Source: Nocardioides sp.
GTDB lineage: Bacteria; Actinomycetota; Actinomycetes; Propionibacteriales; Nocardioidaceae
Direction: 5' to 3'
Length of the DNA: 35,325 bases
NCBI RefSeq assembly: GCF_016462705.1
Contig: NZ_JAEMSS010000022.1
Span: 1 to 35,325 of the forward strand
Every line of letters begins with the position of its first letter. Within the stretch, counting starts at the first letter, position 1. This document shows, in pieces, positions 1-7,723 of this stretch. Below the pieces are notes generated by a model. It was given only the letters and a program-made list of their open reading frames with translations, made no database searches and was not told where the DNA came from. A program made the translations under genes and the position numbers.

Positions 1-105
1 GGTGCGAAGCATCCTTGACGGCGAGCGTCGGTCGGGTACGCGCGCGGCCGCCACCCCAACACCAAGAACGAAGGCGTGCACAGCACCGAACCGATCAGGC
101 GACGA

Positions 106-549
106 TCAGCCGAGCAACGGCGTCACCGCGGCCCGGATCTCCTCCGGCATCGGCGCGACCGGGCGGGCCGGGTCGGTGTTGTCGACGTAGACGTGCACGA
201 ACCGCCCCTCCGCCTTGGCCAGCGGGTCGTCGCCCTGGAACAGCCCGACCCGGTAGACGACCGACGAGGTCCCGACCTTCTCCACCGCGACCCCGACGTC
301 GATCGGCGTGGGGTAGTGGACCTCGGCGAAGTAGCGGCAGCCGACCTCGGCCACGACCCCGATCACCGGGAGCGTGCGGAGGTCCGCGCCCTGGTGGACC
401 GCCCCCTCGAGGTGGTTGTTGACGACGGTGTCGATGATCTCGAAGTAGCGGGCGTTGTTCATGTGCCCGTAGACGTCGATGTCGGCCCAGCGGGTGGTCT
501 GCTGCTCCCAGTAGACGTACTGGTCACGGGTCGGCCGTACGGCGGGCAT
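106..549 (-). CDS. Hot-dog fold acyl-CoA thioesterase (4HBT / YbgC-FadM type)
   Basis: A 147-residue single-domain protein of normal length for the 4-hydroxybenzoyl-CoA thioesterase family, which hydrolyses acyl-CoA thioesters in the cytoplasm. The N-terminal segment WADIDVYGHMNNARYFEI (about residues 21-38) is the family signature; the Asp in DIDxxGHxNN is the presumed catalytic residue and the following helix begins the hot dog. The rest alternates beta strands (CRYFAEVHYPTPIDVGV, SVVYRVGLF) as expected. The ATG lies 11 bases after the smc stop, so the gene is probably cotranscribed with smc. The substrate cannot be read from sequence; housekeeping acyl-CoA turnover is an inference. Confidence 0.88.
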   Translation of the reverse strand: MPAVRPTRDQYVYWEQQTTRWADIDVYGHMNNARYFEIIDTVVNNHLEGAVHQGADLRTLPVIGVVAEVGCRYFAEVHYPTPIDVGVAVEKVGTSSVVYRVGLFQGDDPLAKAEGRFVHVYVDNTDPARPVAPMPEEIRAAVTPLLG

Positions 550-560
550 GGCGGGTGCGC

Positions 561-3500
561 CTAGGCGGAGACGGCTTCGCGGAGCCGCTGGCTGATCACG
601 GTGGTGACGCCGTCGCCTCGCATGGTGACGCCGTAGAGGGCGTCACCGACCTCCATGGTCCGCTTCTGGTGGGTGATGACCAGGAGCTGGGAGTTCTCGC
701 GCAGCTCCTCGTAGATCTCCAGCAGCCGCCCGAGGTTGGTGTCGTCCAGCGCCGCCTCGACCTCGTCGAGGATGTAGAACGGCGAGGGCCGCGCCTTGAA
801 GAGCGCAACGAGGAACGCGACCGCGACCAGCGACCGCTCGCCACCGGAGAGCAGCGAGAGCCGCTTGACCTTCTTGCCGGGCGGACGGGCCTCGACCTCG
901 ATGCCGGTGTTGAGCATGTCGTCGGGGTCGGTGAGGACCAGCCGGCCCTCCCCACCGGGGAACAGCCGGGAGAACGTCGACTCGAACGCGGTCTCCACGT
1001 CGGCGTAGGCCTCGGCGAAGACCTGCTGCACCCGGGAGTCGACCTCGCGGACGATGTCGAGCAGGTCGTTGCGGGTCTTCTTGAGGTCCTCGAGCTGCTC
1101 GGTGAGGAACCGGTGCCGCTCCTCGAGGGCCGAGAACTCCTCGAGGGCGAGCGGGTTGACCGTCCCGAGCATGGCCAGCTCACGCTCGGCGGTGCGCAGC
1201 CGCTTGGCCTGCTCCTCGCGCACGAACGGCGTCGGCTCCGGCTCCGGCTCGCCCTCCTCCACCACTCCGGTGAACGGGACCGGCTGGTCGGGCCCGTAGT
1301 CGGCGACCAGCCCCGCGGGGTCGAGGCCGAGCTCCTCGAGCGCCCGCTCCTCGAGCTGCTCGATGCGCATCTTCTGCTGGGTGCGGGCCATCTCGTCGCG
1401 GTGCACCGAGCTGACCAGCTCGTCGTGCTCGCGGGTCAGCTCGCGGAGCGTCGCCCGCACCGCCAGGAGCTGCTGCTCGCGTCCCTGGCGCGCCTGCTCG
1501 ACCGCGGCCCGGGCCTCCGCAGCCTGCTCGAGAGAGGTCTCCAGGCGGTCCAGCACGAACCGGACGCCGACCAGGACGGCCTCGGCGGCCCGGCCCTCCC
1601 GGGCGACCCGCTCCCGGCGCTCGATCTCCCGGGCCCGGGTCTCGCGCTCGGCCTGGGCGGCGCGCAGGAGCTGGTCGGCCCGGCCGTTGAGGGCACGGGC
1701 ACGTTCCTCGGAGGTGCGCAGCGCGAGCCGGGCCTCGGTCTCGGCGCCGCGGGCCTCGCGGGCGAGCTCGACCAGCTGCTCGCGGGCGTCGAGCTCCGGC
1801 TCGGCCAGGGGGTCGGCCTCGGCGCGGGCGAGCCGGCCCTCCAGCTCGGTGATCCCGGCCTGGTCCTTCTCGCGGGCGGCCTCGGCCTCCTCGATGGCAC
1901 GGGTGAGCCGGTCGGCCTCGGCGCGGGCGTTGCGCACCAGCGACCCGAGCTGACCGAGCTCCTCGGCGACCGCGGCCAGCGTCGCGTCGGACTCGTGGAG
2001 CTTGGCGAGCGCGACGTCGACGCGCTGCTGGGCGTCGTGCCGCTCGTTCTCGAGCCGGGAGATGTCGAACGCGAGCCGCTCGGAGGCGGCGACGGCGTCG
2101 GCCAGCTGGGCGCCGGCCTCGTCGACGGCCGCCTGGATCTCCAGCAGGCTCGGCTGGCTCGCGGACCCGCCGGCTGCCAGGTGGGCGCCGAGAACGTCGC
2201 CCTCGAGGGTGACCGCGGTGACCTCGGGGTGGTCCACGACCAGCCGGCGTGCCGCGGTGAGGTCGCCGACGACCGCGACCCGGTCGAGCAGGTGGGCCAG
2301 AGCGGGGCGCAGCTGGTCGGGGCACTCGACCGCGTCGACGGCGTACGTCGCCTCGGCGGGCAGCGCCGGCCAGGTGGCTCGCGCGGTCCCGCTGTCGGGC
2401 CCGCCGCCGACGACCAGGCCGGCCCGGCCGAGGTCACCGGCCTTGAGGTGGTCGATGGCGTCGACGGCGGCAGCGGCCCCGTCGACGACGACGGCGTCGG
2501 CCGCGGCGCCGAGGGCGCTGGCCACCGCGGTCTCGTAGCCGCCGCGGATGGTGAGCAGCGCGGCCACCGAGCCGAGCAGCCCGGACAGCTCGCCGGAGGC
2601 CGCCAGCAGCGCACCTGCCCCGTCCTTGCGGGCCAGCCCGAGCTCCAGGGCGTCCTTGCGGGCGGCCAGCGACGACCGGTCCCGGTCGGCGCGCTGGGCC
2701 TCGTCCCGGACCTTGGCGAGCCGGTCCTCGAGGTCGCTCAGCGTCGCGGCGGCCGCCTCGTGCTCGGCGTCCAGGCCCTCCTCGCCCGCGTCGAGGCCGG
2801 CGACCCGGGTCTCGAGGGACGTGAAGTCGTGCTGGGCGCGGGCGGCCCGCGCCAGGGCCTCCTCGCGGGCCTGCTCCAGCCGGCCGATCTCGTCGGAGGC
2901 CGCGGCGGCCCGGGAGCGGGCCGCGTTGACCTGGCCGTGCAGCCGGGCCAGTCCCTCGCGGCGGTCGGCGGCGGCGCGCTCGAGTCCCGCGACCCGGCGC
3001 TCCTCCTCCGCGGCGGCGTTCTCGGCCTGGTGGCGCGCCGCGATCGCCTCGTCGAGGGCGGCCCGGTGGGCGGCGACCTCGTCGGCGATGCGCTGCTCCT
3101 GCTCGCGCAGGTCGGCGGCCTCGACCTCGAGCTGCTCGGGGTCGCGCCCCGGGCTGGAGGTCGACTCGACGGTCGAGTGTGCGTTGCGGACCCGCTCGGT
3201 GGCGAGGGACTGGGTGCCACGCAGCCGCTCCTTGAGGCCGGCGAGCGCGAACCAGGTCTCCTGGGCCTTGGCCAGTGCCGGGAGGTCCTCCCGCAGCGCG
3301 GCCTCGAGGCGGCCCTCCTCCTCGCGGGCGGCGGCGCTCTGCGCCTCGACCTCGTGCTGGCGGGCGAGGAGCTGCGACTCGTCGGCGAGCTCCTGGTCGA
3401 GCGCGGCGCGGGCGGTGACCAGGTCGTCGGCGATGATCCGGGCCTTGGCGTCGCGGACGGTGGCCTGGACGCCCGCCGCCCGGCGAGCCACCTCGGCCTG

Positions 3501-4121
3501 GCGGCCCAGCGGCTTGAGCTGGCGCCGGATCTCTCCGAGCAGGTCGGTGAGCCGGGTCAGGTTGCCCTCGCAGGCGTCGAGCTTGCGGAGCGCCTTCTCC
3601 TTGCGCTTGCGGTGCTTGAGGACCCCGGCCGCCTCCTCGATGAACCCGCGCCGGTCCTCCGGGGTCGCGTGCAGGATCGTGTCGAGCTGGCCCTGGCCCA
3701 CGATCACGTGCATCTCGCGGCCGATGCCGGAGTCGGAGAGCAGCTCCTGGACGTCGAGGAGCCGGCAGGTCGTCCCGTTGATGGCGTACTCCGAGCCGCC
3801 GCTGCGGAACATCGTCCGGCTGATCGTGACCTCGGCGTACTCGATCGGCAGCGCACCGTCGGAGTTGTCGATGGTGAGCACGACCTCGGCGCGGCCGAGC
3901 GGAGGCCGCCCGGAGGTGCCGGCGAAGATGACGTCCTCCATCTTGCCGCCGCGCAGGGACTTGGCGCCCTGCTCGCCCATGACCCACGCCAGTGCGTCGA
4001 CCACGTTGGACTTGCCGGAGCCGTTCGGCCCCACGATGCACGTGATGCCCGGCTCGAGCTGCAGCGTGGTCGAGGAGGCGAAGGACTTGAACCCCTTGAG
4101 GGTCAGGCTCTTCAGGTACAA
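561..4121 (-). CDS. smc: Chromosome segregation protein SMC
   Basis: Full-length SMC ATPase of 1186 residues, which with ScpA/ScpB condenses and organises the chromosome. The N-terminal head has Walker A GPNGSGKS at residues 31-38 and the Q-loop segment GQGQLDTIL. Two long Glu/Arg/Ala-rich coiled coils flank a hinge around residues 450-620. The C-terminal head has the ABC signature LLSGGERS and Walker B FYILDEVEAALDD. I start at the TTG giving MYLKSLTLKGFKSF: it follows a GAGGGAG ribosome site six bases away and matches the usual SMC N terminus. An in-frame ATG at 4268 would add 49 residues of non-conserved sequence lying across the likely promoter. The thioesterase gene follows at 11 bases. 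Confidence 0.97.
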   Translation of the reverse strand: MYLKSLTLKGFKSFASSTTLQLEPGITCIVGPNGSGKSNVVDALAWVMGEQGAKSLRGGKMEDVIFAGTSGRPPLGRAEVVLTIDNSDGALPIEYAEVTISRTMFRSGGSEYAINGTTCRLLDVQELLSDSGIGREMHVIVGQGQLDTILHATPEDRRGFIEEAAGVLKHRKRKEKALRKLDACEGNLTRLTDLLGEIRRQLKPLGRQAEVARRAAGVQATVRDAKARIIADDLVTARAALDQELADESQLLARQHEVEAQSAAAREEEGRLEAALREDLPALAKAQETWFALAGLKERLRGTQSLATERVRNAHSTVESTSSPGRDPEQLEVEAADLREQEQRIADEVAAHRAALDEAIAARHQAENAAAEEERRVAGLERAAADRREGLARLHGQVNAARSRAAAASDEIGRLEQAREEALARAARAQHDFTSLETRVAGLDAGEEGLDAEHEAAAATLSDLEDRLAKVRDEAQRADRDRSSLAARKDALELGLARKDGAGALLAASGELSGLLGSVAALLTIRGGYETAVASALGAAADAVVVDGAAAAVDAIDHLKAGDLGRAGLVVGGGPDSGTARATWPALPAEATYAVDAVECPDQLRPALAHLLDRVAVVGDLTAARRLVVDHPEVTAVTLEGDVLGAHLAAGGSASQPSLLEIQAAVDEAGAQLADAVAASERLAFDISRLENERHDAQQRVDVALAKLHESDATLAAVAEELGQLGSLVRNARAEADRLTRAIEEAEAAREKDQAGITELEGRLARAEADPLAEPELDAREQLVELAREARGAETEARLALRTSEERARALNGRADQLLRAAQAERETRAREIERRERVAREGRAAEAVLVGVRFVLDRLETSLEQAAEARAAVEQARQGREQQLLAVRATLRELTREHDELVSSVHRDEMARTQQKMRIEQLEERALEELGLDPAGLVADYGPDQPVPFTGVVEEGEPEPEPTPFVREEQAKRLRTAERELAMLGTVNPLALEEFSALEERHRFLTEQLEDLKKTRNDLLDIVREVDSRVQQVFAEAYADVETAFESTFSRLFPGGEGRLVLTDPDDMLNTGIEVEARPPGKKVKRLSLLSGGERSLVAVAFLVALFKARPSPFYILDEVEAALDDTNLGRLLEIYEELRENSQLLVITHQKRTMEVGDALYGVTMRGDGVTTVISQRLREAVSA

Positions 4122-4180
4122 CGGGGCTCCCTCGGTCGGTCGACGAACAAGACGCTGCGGCGGGGGAAGCCAGCAGGGCG

Positions 4181-4186
4181 ACTCTA
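4181..4186 (-). promoter_or_regulatory. smc: Possible -10 element for smc
   Basis: TAGAGT on the minus strand fits the actinobacterial TAnnnT -10 pattern and would start transcription about 50 bases before the TTG start of smc. There is no convincing -35 hexamer at 16-19 bases, so this is only a candidate. Confidence 0.35.
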
Positions 4187-4273
4187 TCCGGGCGGACCCT
4201 CCATCCCGTGCACCCGGGGTCCTGCGCTCGGGCGTGTCAGCCGTCGTCCGAAGAGTTGGCCCGGACATGACAG

Positions 4274-4304
4274 CGCCCCGCCCGACACTGGGTCGGGCGG
4301 GGCG
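4274..4304 (-). terminator. Strong GC hairpin after the repeat-protein gene
   Basis: A perfect 13-bp inverted repeat (CGCCCCGCCCGAC and its complement) with a 5-base loop, beginning 16 bases past the stop of the gene that ends at 4320. No T run follows on the minus strand, which is common for actinobacterial terminators. It separates that gene from the smc promoter region. Confidence 0.7.
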
Positions 4305-4319
4305 GTGCGTCGGGCTGGG

Positions 4320-4985
4320 TCAGCCCTCCATCAGCCACCAGTAGAGGCCGCCCTGAGCAGAGTCGACCGTGCCGCCGGTCTCGTTGCAGACGAAGACCAG
4401 GATCTGGGACGTGTCGGCCGCGCTCACCCTGGCCGAGAACGACAGAGCATTGTCGATCAGGAAGTCAGGCTGGACGTAGACGAAGTCACCGATGTTGGTC
4501 GTGTTCGTCTCGATGAGGTTGGTCGTGCACGCCCCGGCGCCGAGGCTGGGCGGGTTGTAGTTGACGTTGCCGCTGGCGGCGGCGATGTCGTCCATCGTCA
4601 GGGTGCCGTTGGACACCTTGGCGCCCGTGACCGAGTTGCCGATGATCTCGCCGTTGCCCACCGAGTTGTTGGCCAGGTCGCTCTGGGTCAGCGAGTCGGT
4701 CGCCACCTCGGGCGAGCCCACGGCGTTGTCGGCGAGCTTGGGGTTGGTGACGCCGTTGTCCGGGATGGCCTGCAGGGCGCTGTCCGCCTTGGCCAGCGAG
4801 GCCTTGACGCTCGCGGCGAGATCCGCGGGCTTGACCGCACCGTTCTTGATCGACTTCGACGTGACCGAGTTCTTCGGCGCGGCCTTGGCGACCTGGTCGG
4901 CGACGGCCGGGGCTCCTGCGATGGCGACCGACGCGATCACCGCGCCAGTGGCTCCGGCCGCGACCGTGCGTACCAATTCCTTCAT
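4320..4985 (-). CDS. Secreted repeat protein of unknown function
   Basis: A 221-residue protein I cannot assign to a named function. The ATG at 4985 is preceded by GGAGG at eight bases. Residues 1-29 form a signal peptide: a positive start, a hydrophobic AAGATGAVIASVAIAGAP stretch and an AVA cleavage-like site before DQ. Residues about 36-150 hold degenerate repeats of 10-13 residues of the kind SVTSKSIKNGAV, NGVTNPKLADNAV, NNSVGNGEIIGNSV, TGAKVSNGTLT; the pattern (N/S)-S/A-V-x-x-(K/E/D)-(V/I/L) suggests a beta-roll or solenoid. The C-terminal 70 residues are a separate non-repetitive domain with two Cys (ACTTN and FVCNET) that could pair. Similar repeats occur in many uncharacterised actinobacterial exported proteins (family recollection). 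It follows the MFS gene on the same strand by 101 bases. Confidence 0.8.
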   Translation of the reverse strand: MKELVRTVAAGATGAVIASVAIAGAPAVADQVAKAAPKNSVTSKSIKNGAVKPADLAASVKASLAKADSALQAIPDNGVTNPKLADNAVGSPEVATDSLTQSDLANNSVGNGEIIGNSVTGAKVSNGTLTMDDIAAASGNVNYNPPSLGAGACTTNLIETNTTNIGDFVYVQPDFLIDNALSFSARVSAADTSQILVFVCNETGGTVDSAQGGLYWWLMEG

Positions 4986-5024
4986 GTGGGTGGTTCCTCC
5001 GAGCTTTGTTGGGAAGGGGCCCGA

Positions 5025-5040
5025 CCACCCAAACGGGTGG
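5025..5040 (-). promoter_or_regulatory. Leader hairpin before the secreted repeat protein
   Basis: On the minus strand CCACCC-GTTT-GGGTGG forms a perfect 6-bp stem with a tetraloop about 40 bases before the start codon. A second CCACCC lies at 4988-4993, between the ribosome site and the ATG, so GGGTGG has two possible partners. Whether this regulates translation is inference. Confidence 0.4.
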
Positions 5041-5086
5041 CGGTGCCGGACGCCATGGCCTGATGGGGCTATTGGGTGACCATTGA

Positions 5087-6361
5087 CTAAATCGCGGGGA
5101 CCGCTTCCTCGTCGTGGGCGATGTGCCGCAGCTGTCGCCAGATCACGCAGACGAAGACGGCCGACCCGACGAAGGCGAACCAGAACGGCGCCGTGACGCC
5201 GTGGTGCTGCGCGAGGACGCCGCCGATGCCCGCACCGACGACCAGGCCGCCGAAGATGCCGATCAGGTTGACGCTGCCGACCCGGCCCTGCAGGTCGTTC
5301 GGCACGGAACGCTGGCGGATCGTGATCGCGGTCGTCCCCCAGATGAACGCGTGCGCGCCGAACACGAAGAACACCGGCATCGCGACGTAGGGACTGGTCG
5401 TGAGCGCGAGCACCAGGTGCGTGAGCGTCTCGATCACCAGCCCGATCCGCATCAGGTCGCCGAGGGTCACGTGCCGGGTGATCCAGGGGTACGCCAAGGT
5501 GCCGAGCAGCCCGCCGACCGCGCTCACGGTCGTGATCAGCCCGAAGCCGACCTCGCCGAGACCGAGACGCTCCGTCGCGTAGAGGACGAGCACGGACCAG
5601 GCCGCGCCGAAGGTCACGTTGAACATCAGGATGGTCAGGATCAGCGTCCGCACCGCCGCGTGGTGCCACGCCCAGCGGAGGCCCTCGACGATGTCGTGCC
5701 GGATCCGGGTCGGCGGGGCGTCGGCGGCCCGGCCGTGCGGCGGCAGCGCGATCCGCATCAGCAGCACCACCGAGAGCAGGACGAGCACGGCCTGGCCCGC
5801 GAACGGCCACGCCATCCCGGCGGCGAAGAGCGCGGCGCCGATCGGCGGCCCGACGAGCTGGTTGATCGTGATGAACCCCACCTGGAGCCGGGAGTTGGCC
5901 AACCCCAGGTCGTCGCGGTGCACGAGCATCGGCAGGAAGGTGCTCATCGTGTTGTCGGCGAACAGCTCGGCCGTCCCGAGCAGGAACATCGCGACGAGCA
6001 CCAGCCAGATGGAGATGCTGTCGGTGAGGACGCTCAGCGCGAGCAGGGCCAGCACGAGCGACCTGACGACGTCGACGGTGACGACGATGAGCTTGCGGTC
6101 GAGCCGGTCGGCCAGGGCGCCGGCGAACAAGCCGAAGGCGAACGGCGGCAGCCACTGCAGGAGCGCGGCGAGGGCGACCAGGAACTCCTGGTCGGTCTGC
6201 GAGGCGACCAGCAGCGGCCCGGCCGCCAGTGCGATGCCGTCGCCGAGGTTGCTCACCCAGCCGGCACCCAGGAGCCAGCGGAAGCCGGTGCCGAGGCGCG
6301 CGGGGGCGACCCTCTCCAGCACCGACGTCACTGGTGTCCCGAGTCGGAGCTCCGTGAGCAC
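5087..6361 (-). CDS. MFS transporter, EntS/MFS_3-like exporter
   Basis: A 424-residue major facilitator protein with about 12 hydrophobic helices and a short hydrophilic loop in the middle (PPHGRAADAPPTRIRHD, near residue 210). The N-terminal half has GWVSNLGDGIALAAGPLLVA and the cytoplasmic loop GALADRLDRK, the family's GxxaDRxdRr motif between helices 2 and 3. The second half has VGLLGTLAYPWITRHV. This group exports small molecules such as siderophores or drugs; the substrate is unknown. The start used is GTG at 6361 without a clear ribosome site; a GTG about 10 codons downstream is an alternative. It is followed at 101 bases by the secreted repeat protein on the same strand. Confidence 0.85.
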   Translation of the reverse strand: MLTELRLGTPVTSVLERVAPARLGTGFRWLLGAGWVSNLGDGIALAAGPLLVASQTDQEFLVALAALLQWLPPFAFGLFAGALADRLDRKLIVVTVDVVRSLVLALLALSVLTDSISIWLVLVAMFLLGTAELFADNTMSTFLPMLVHRDDLGLANSRLQVGFITINQLVGPPIGAALFAAGMAWPFAGQAVLVLLSVVLLMRIALPPHGRAADAPPTRIRHDIVEGLRWAWHHAAVRTLILTILMFNVTFGAAWSVLVLYATERLGLGEVGFGLITTVSAVGGLLGTLAYPWITRHVTLGDLMRIGLVIETLTHLVLALTTSPYVAMPVFFVFGAHAFIWGTTAITIRQRSVPNDLQGRVGSVNLIGIFGGLVVGAGIGGVLAQHHGVTAPFWFAFVGSAVFVCVIWRQLRHIAHDEEAVPAI

Positions 6362-6373
6362 TGAGCGTGCTCA
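6355..6373. promoter_or_regulatory. Inverted repeat over the MFS start codon
   Basis: TGAGCAC-TGAGC-GTGCTCA is a perfect 7-bp inverted repeat with a 5-base spacer. One arm contains the proposed GTG start of the MFS gene. It could be a regulator operator or a hairpin hiding the start; there is no direct support for either. Confidence 0.3.
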
Positions 6374-6510
6374 GGACGTGTGCATGGCAAGGCGCCGGAG
6401 TGAAGCCATACCTGGTTGTCTCGCGAGCGACGGCAACGAAGCCAGGGGCGCGTCATGTGTGCGCGCAGCGCCCGCGGGGTTCTGACTCGGGACATCAGGG
6501 GACGCTACGC

Positions 6511-6528
6511 ACCCGTCCTACGACGGGT
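6511..6528 (-). terminator. Hairpin after the coiled-coil gene
   Basis: ACCCGTC-CTAC-GACGGGT is a perfect 7-bp stem with a 4-base loop, 13 bases past the stop of the small gene ending at 6541. Its position fits the end of the yceD-rpmF-rnc-mutM operon; no T run follows. Confidence 0.5.
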
Positions 6529-6540
6529 GAAGCGGATCTG

Positions 6541-6735
6541 TCAGACGGGCTGCAGCTCGTCGTCGCGGGAGAACAGCTCGGCGGCCTGGGCGGCGACGAG
6601 CCGGTCGTTCTCCTCGCTGAGCCGGAGGACCAGGGCCTCCAGCTCGCCGACGCGCGCACGGAGCCGAGAGTTCTCGGCCGCGAGGCGAGGGTCACGCAGG
6701 TCGCTGTTCAGGTAGCCGATCAGCGCCTTGGCCAT
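6541..6735 (-). CDS. Small leucine-zipper-like coiled-coil protein, unknown function
   Basis: A 64-residue protein not recognised as a named family. The ATG at 6735 has GGAAGG eight bases upstream. After a short N-terminal segment ([12 protein letters not shown], possibly an amphipathic anchor) residues about 18-55 form a coiled coil with Leu/Val heptads and Glu/Arg between them ([26 protein letters not shown]). An upstream in-frame start at 6810 would add 25 residues unlike the rest and without a ribosome site. The gene sits at the 3' end of the mutM operon and its first 44 bases overlap the mutM reading frame as it stands. Homodimerisation is likely from the heptads; a role is unknown. Confidence 0.7.
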   Translation of the reverse strand: MAKALIGYLNSDLRDPRLAAENSRLRARVGELEALVLRLSEENDRLVAAQAAELFSRDDELQPV

Positions 6736-7711
6736 AGAGAAACCTTCCGATGTAGCAACGGGAACGATCCGGGCTCTGCAGACGAGCGGGACCGTCTTCA
6801 AGAGTCCCACCAGAGACGGCTCTGGTCAATCTGCGGGGGGGCGGGACCGGCACCACCCGACGCCGGCGCGGGACGGGCTGGCAGACCGGGCAGAAGAACG
6901 ACGACCGATTCATGAACGCGACCCGCCGGATGGGGGCGCCGCAGCGGTCGCACGGCTCGTTCTCCCGCCCGTACGCGTGCAGCGACCGGTCGAAGTAGCC
7001 GGACTCACCGTTGACGTTGACGTAGAGCGTGTCGAAGGAGGTGCCGCCCTCGCCGAGCGCCGCGAGCATGACCTCCCGCGCGTGCCCGAGCAGCTCGGCG
7101 ACCTGGGACCGGGTCAGCCGGTTGCCGGGGCGCTCCCCGTGCAGGCGGGCGCGCCACAGGGCCTCGTCGGCGTAGATGTTGCCGACCCCCGAGACGAGGT
7201 TCTGGTCGAGCAGCTGCCGTTTCACCCCCGAGGAACGCCGCCGCACCTTGGCGACGAACGCGTCGTCGTCGAACTCGGGGTCGAGCGGGTCGCGAGCGAT
7301 GTGTGCGATCTCCGGCGGCAGCTCCCCTCCGCCGGTGGAGACGGAGAGCCCCCCGAACATCCGCTGGTCCACGAACCGCAGCTCGCGCCCCTCGCTGGCG
7401 CCGGACAGCGCGAGCCGGACCCGGAGGTGCCTCTCGTCGGGGCTGTCGGGCGGCTGCACGAGCAGCTGGCCGGACATGCCGAGGTGGCCGAGGAGCGCGT
7501 CCCCGTTGTCGAGGGGCAGCCAGAGGTACTTCCCGCGTCGGCGTGCCGACTCGATGCGGCGACCGGCGAGCGCGGCGGCGAAGCCGGTGGGGCCGCGCAG
7601 GTCCCGGCGCACCGGGCGCGGGTGCAGGACCTCGACCCGGGTGATGGTGGCGCCGACGACGTGCCGTTCGAGGCCGGCACGGACGACCTCCACCTCCGGC
7701 AGCTCGGGCAT
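6692..7711 (-). CDS. mutM: Formamidopyrimidine-DNA glycosylase (Fpg/MutM)
   Basis: Bifunctional glycosylase/AP lyase that removes 8-oxoguanine and formamidopyrimidines. The N terminus MPELPEVE supplies the catalytic Pro2 and Glu3; Lys61 lies in RRGKYLWL; the helix-two-turn-helix region is [16 protein letters not shown] (residues 170-185); the zinc finger uses Cys254, 257, 274 and 277. The family usually ends soon after this finger (about 270-295 residues), but this frame runs to residue 339 with a tail that has no family features and overlaps the next gene by 44 bases. The divergence begins at a run of seven C at 6835-6841; one C fewer would end the protein after residue 294. The gene starts 12 bases after the rnc stop, with GGCGGGA as ribosome site. 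Confidence 0.95.
   Translation of the reverse strand: MPELPEVEVVRAGLERHVVGATITRVEVLHPRPVRRDLRGPTGFAAALAGRRIESARRRGKYLWLPLDNGDALLGHLGMSGQLLVQPPDSPDERHLRVRLALSGASEGRELRFVDQRMFGGLSVSTGGGELPPEIAHIARDPLDPEFDDDAFVAKVRRRSSGVKRQLLDQNLVSGVGNIYADEALWRARLHGERPGNRLTRSQVAELLGHAREVMLAALGEGGTSFDTLYVNVNGESGYFDRSLHAYGRENEPCDRCGAPIRRVAFMNRSSFFCPVCQPVPRRRRVVPVPPPRRLTRAVSGGTLEDGPARLQSPDRSRCYIGRFLYGQGADRLPEQRPA
6809..6826 (-). terminator. Small hairpin at the expected end of mutM
   Basis: ACCAGAG-ACGG-CTCTGGT is a perfect 7-bp stem with a tetraloop. It begins exactly where mutM would stop if the C7 run were one base shorter, and falls inside the extended mutM frame otherwise. It may attenuate transcription before the small coiled-coil gene. 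Confidence 0.35.
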
Positions 7712-7723
7712 CGGTCCCGCCGG

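Noticed and set aside
1-105. Short plus-strand open frame at the left edge
   Set aside because: No ribosome site or recognisable sequence; it continues as antisense to the thioesterase gene. The stretch holds nothing I can assign.
4122-4268. N-terminal extension of SMC from an upstream ATG
   Set aside because: The added 49 residues have no SMC character, cover a likely -10 element, and the TTG start has a proper ribosome site.
555-5063. A 1502-codon open frame on the plus strand
   Set aside because: It is the antisense shadow of smc and the repeat-protein gene; its composition is Leu/Gly/Arg/Val low complexity with no domains, as expected from GC-rich third positions.
4986-6155. Long frame joining the secreted repeat protein to upstream sequence
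   Set aside because: The upstream part is the out-of-frame shadow of the MFS gene; the ATG at 4985 has a strong ribosome site and begins a signal peptide.
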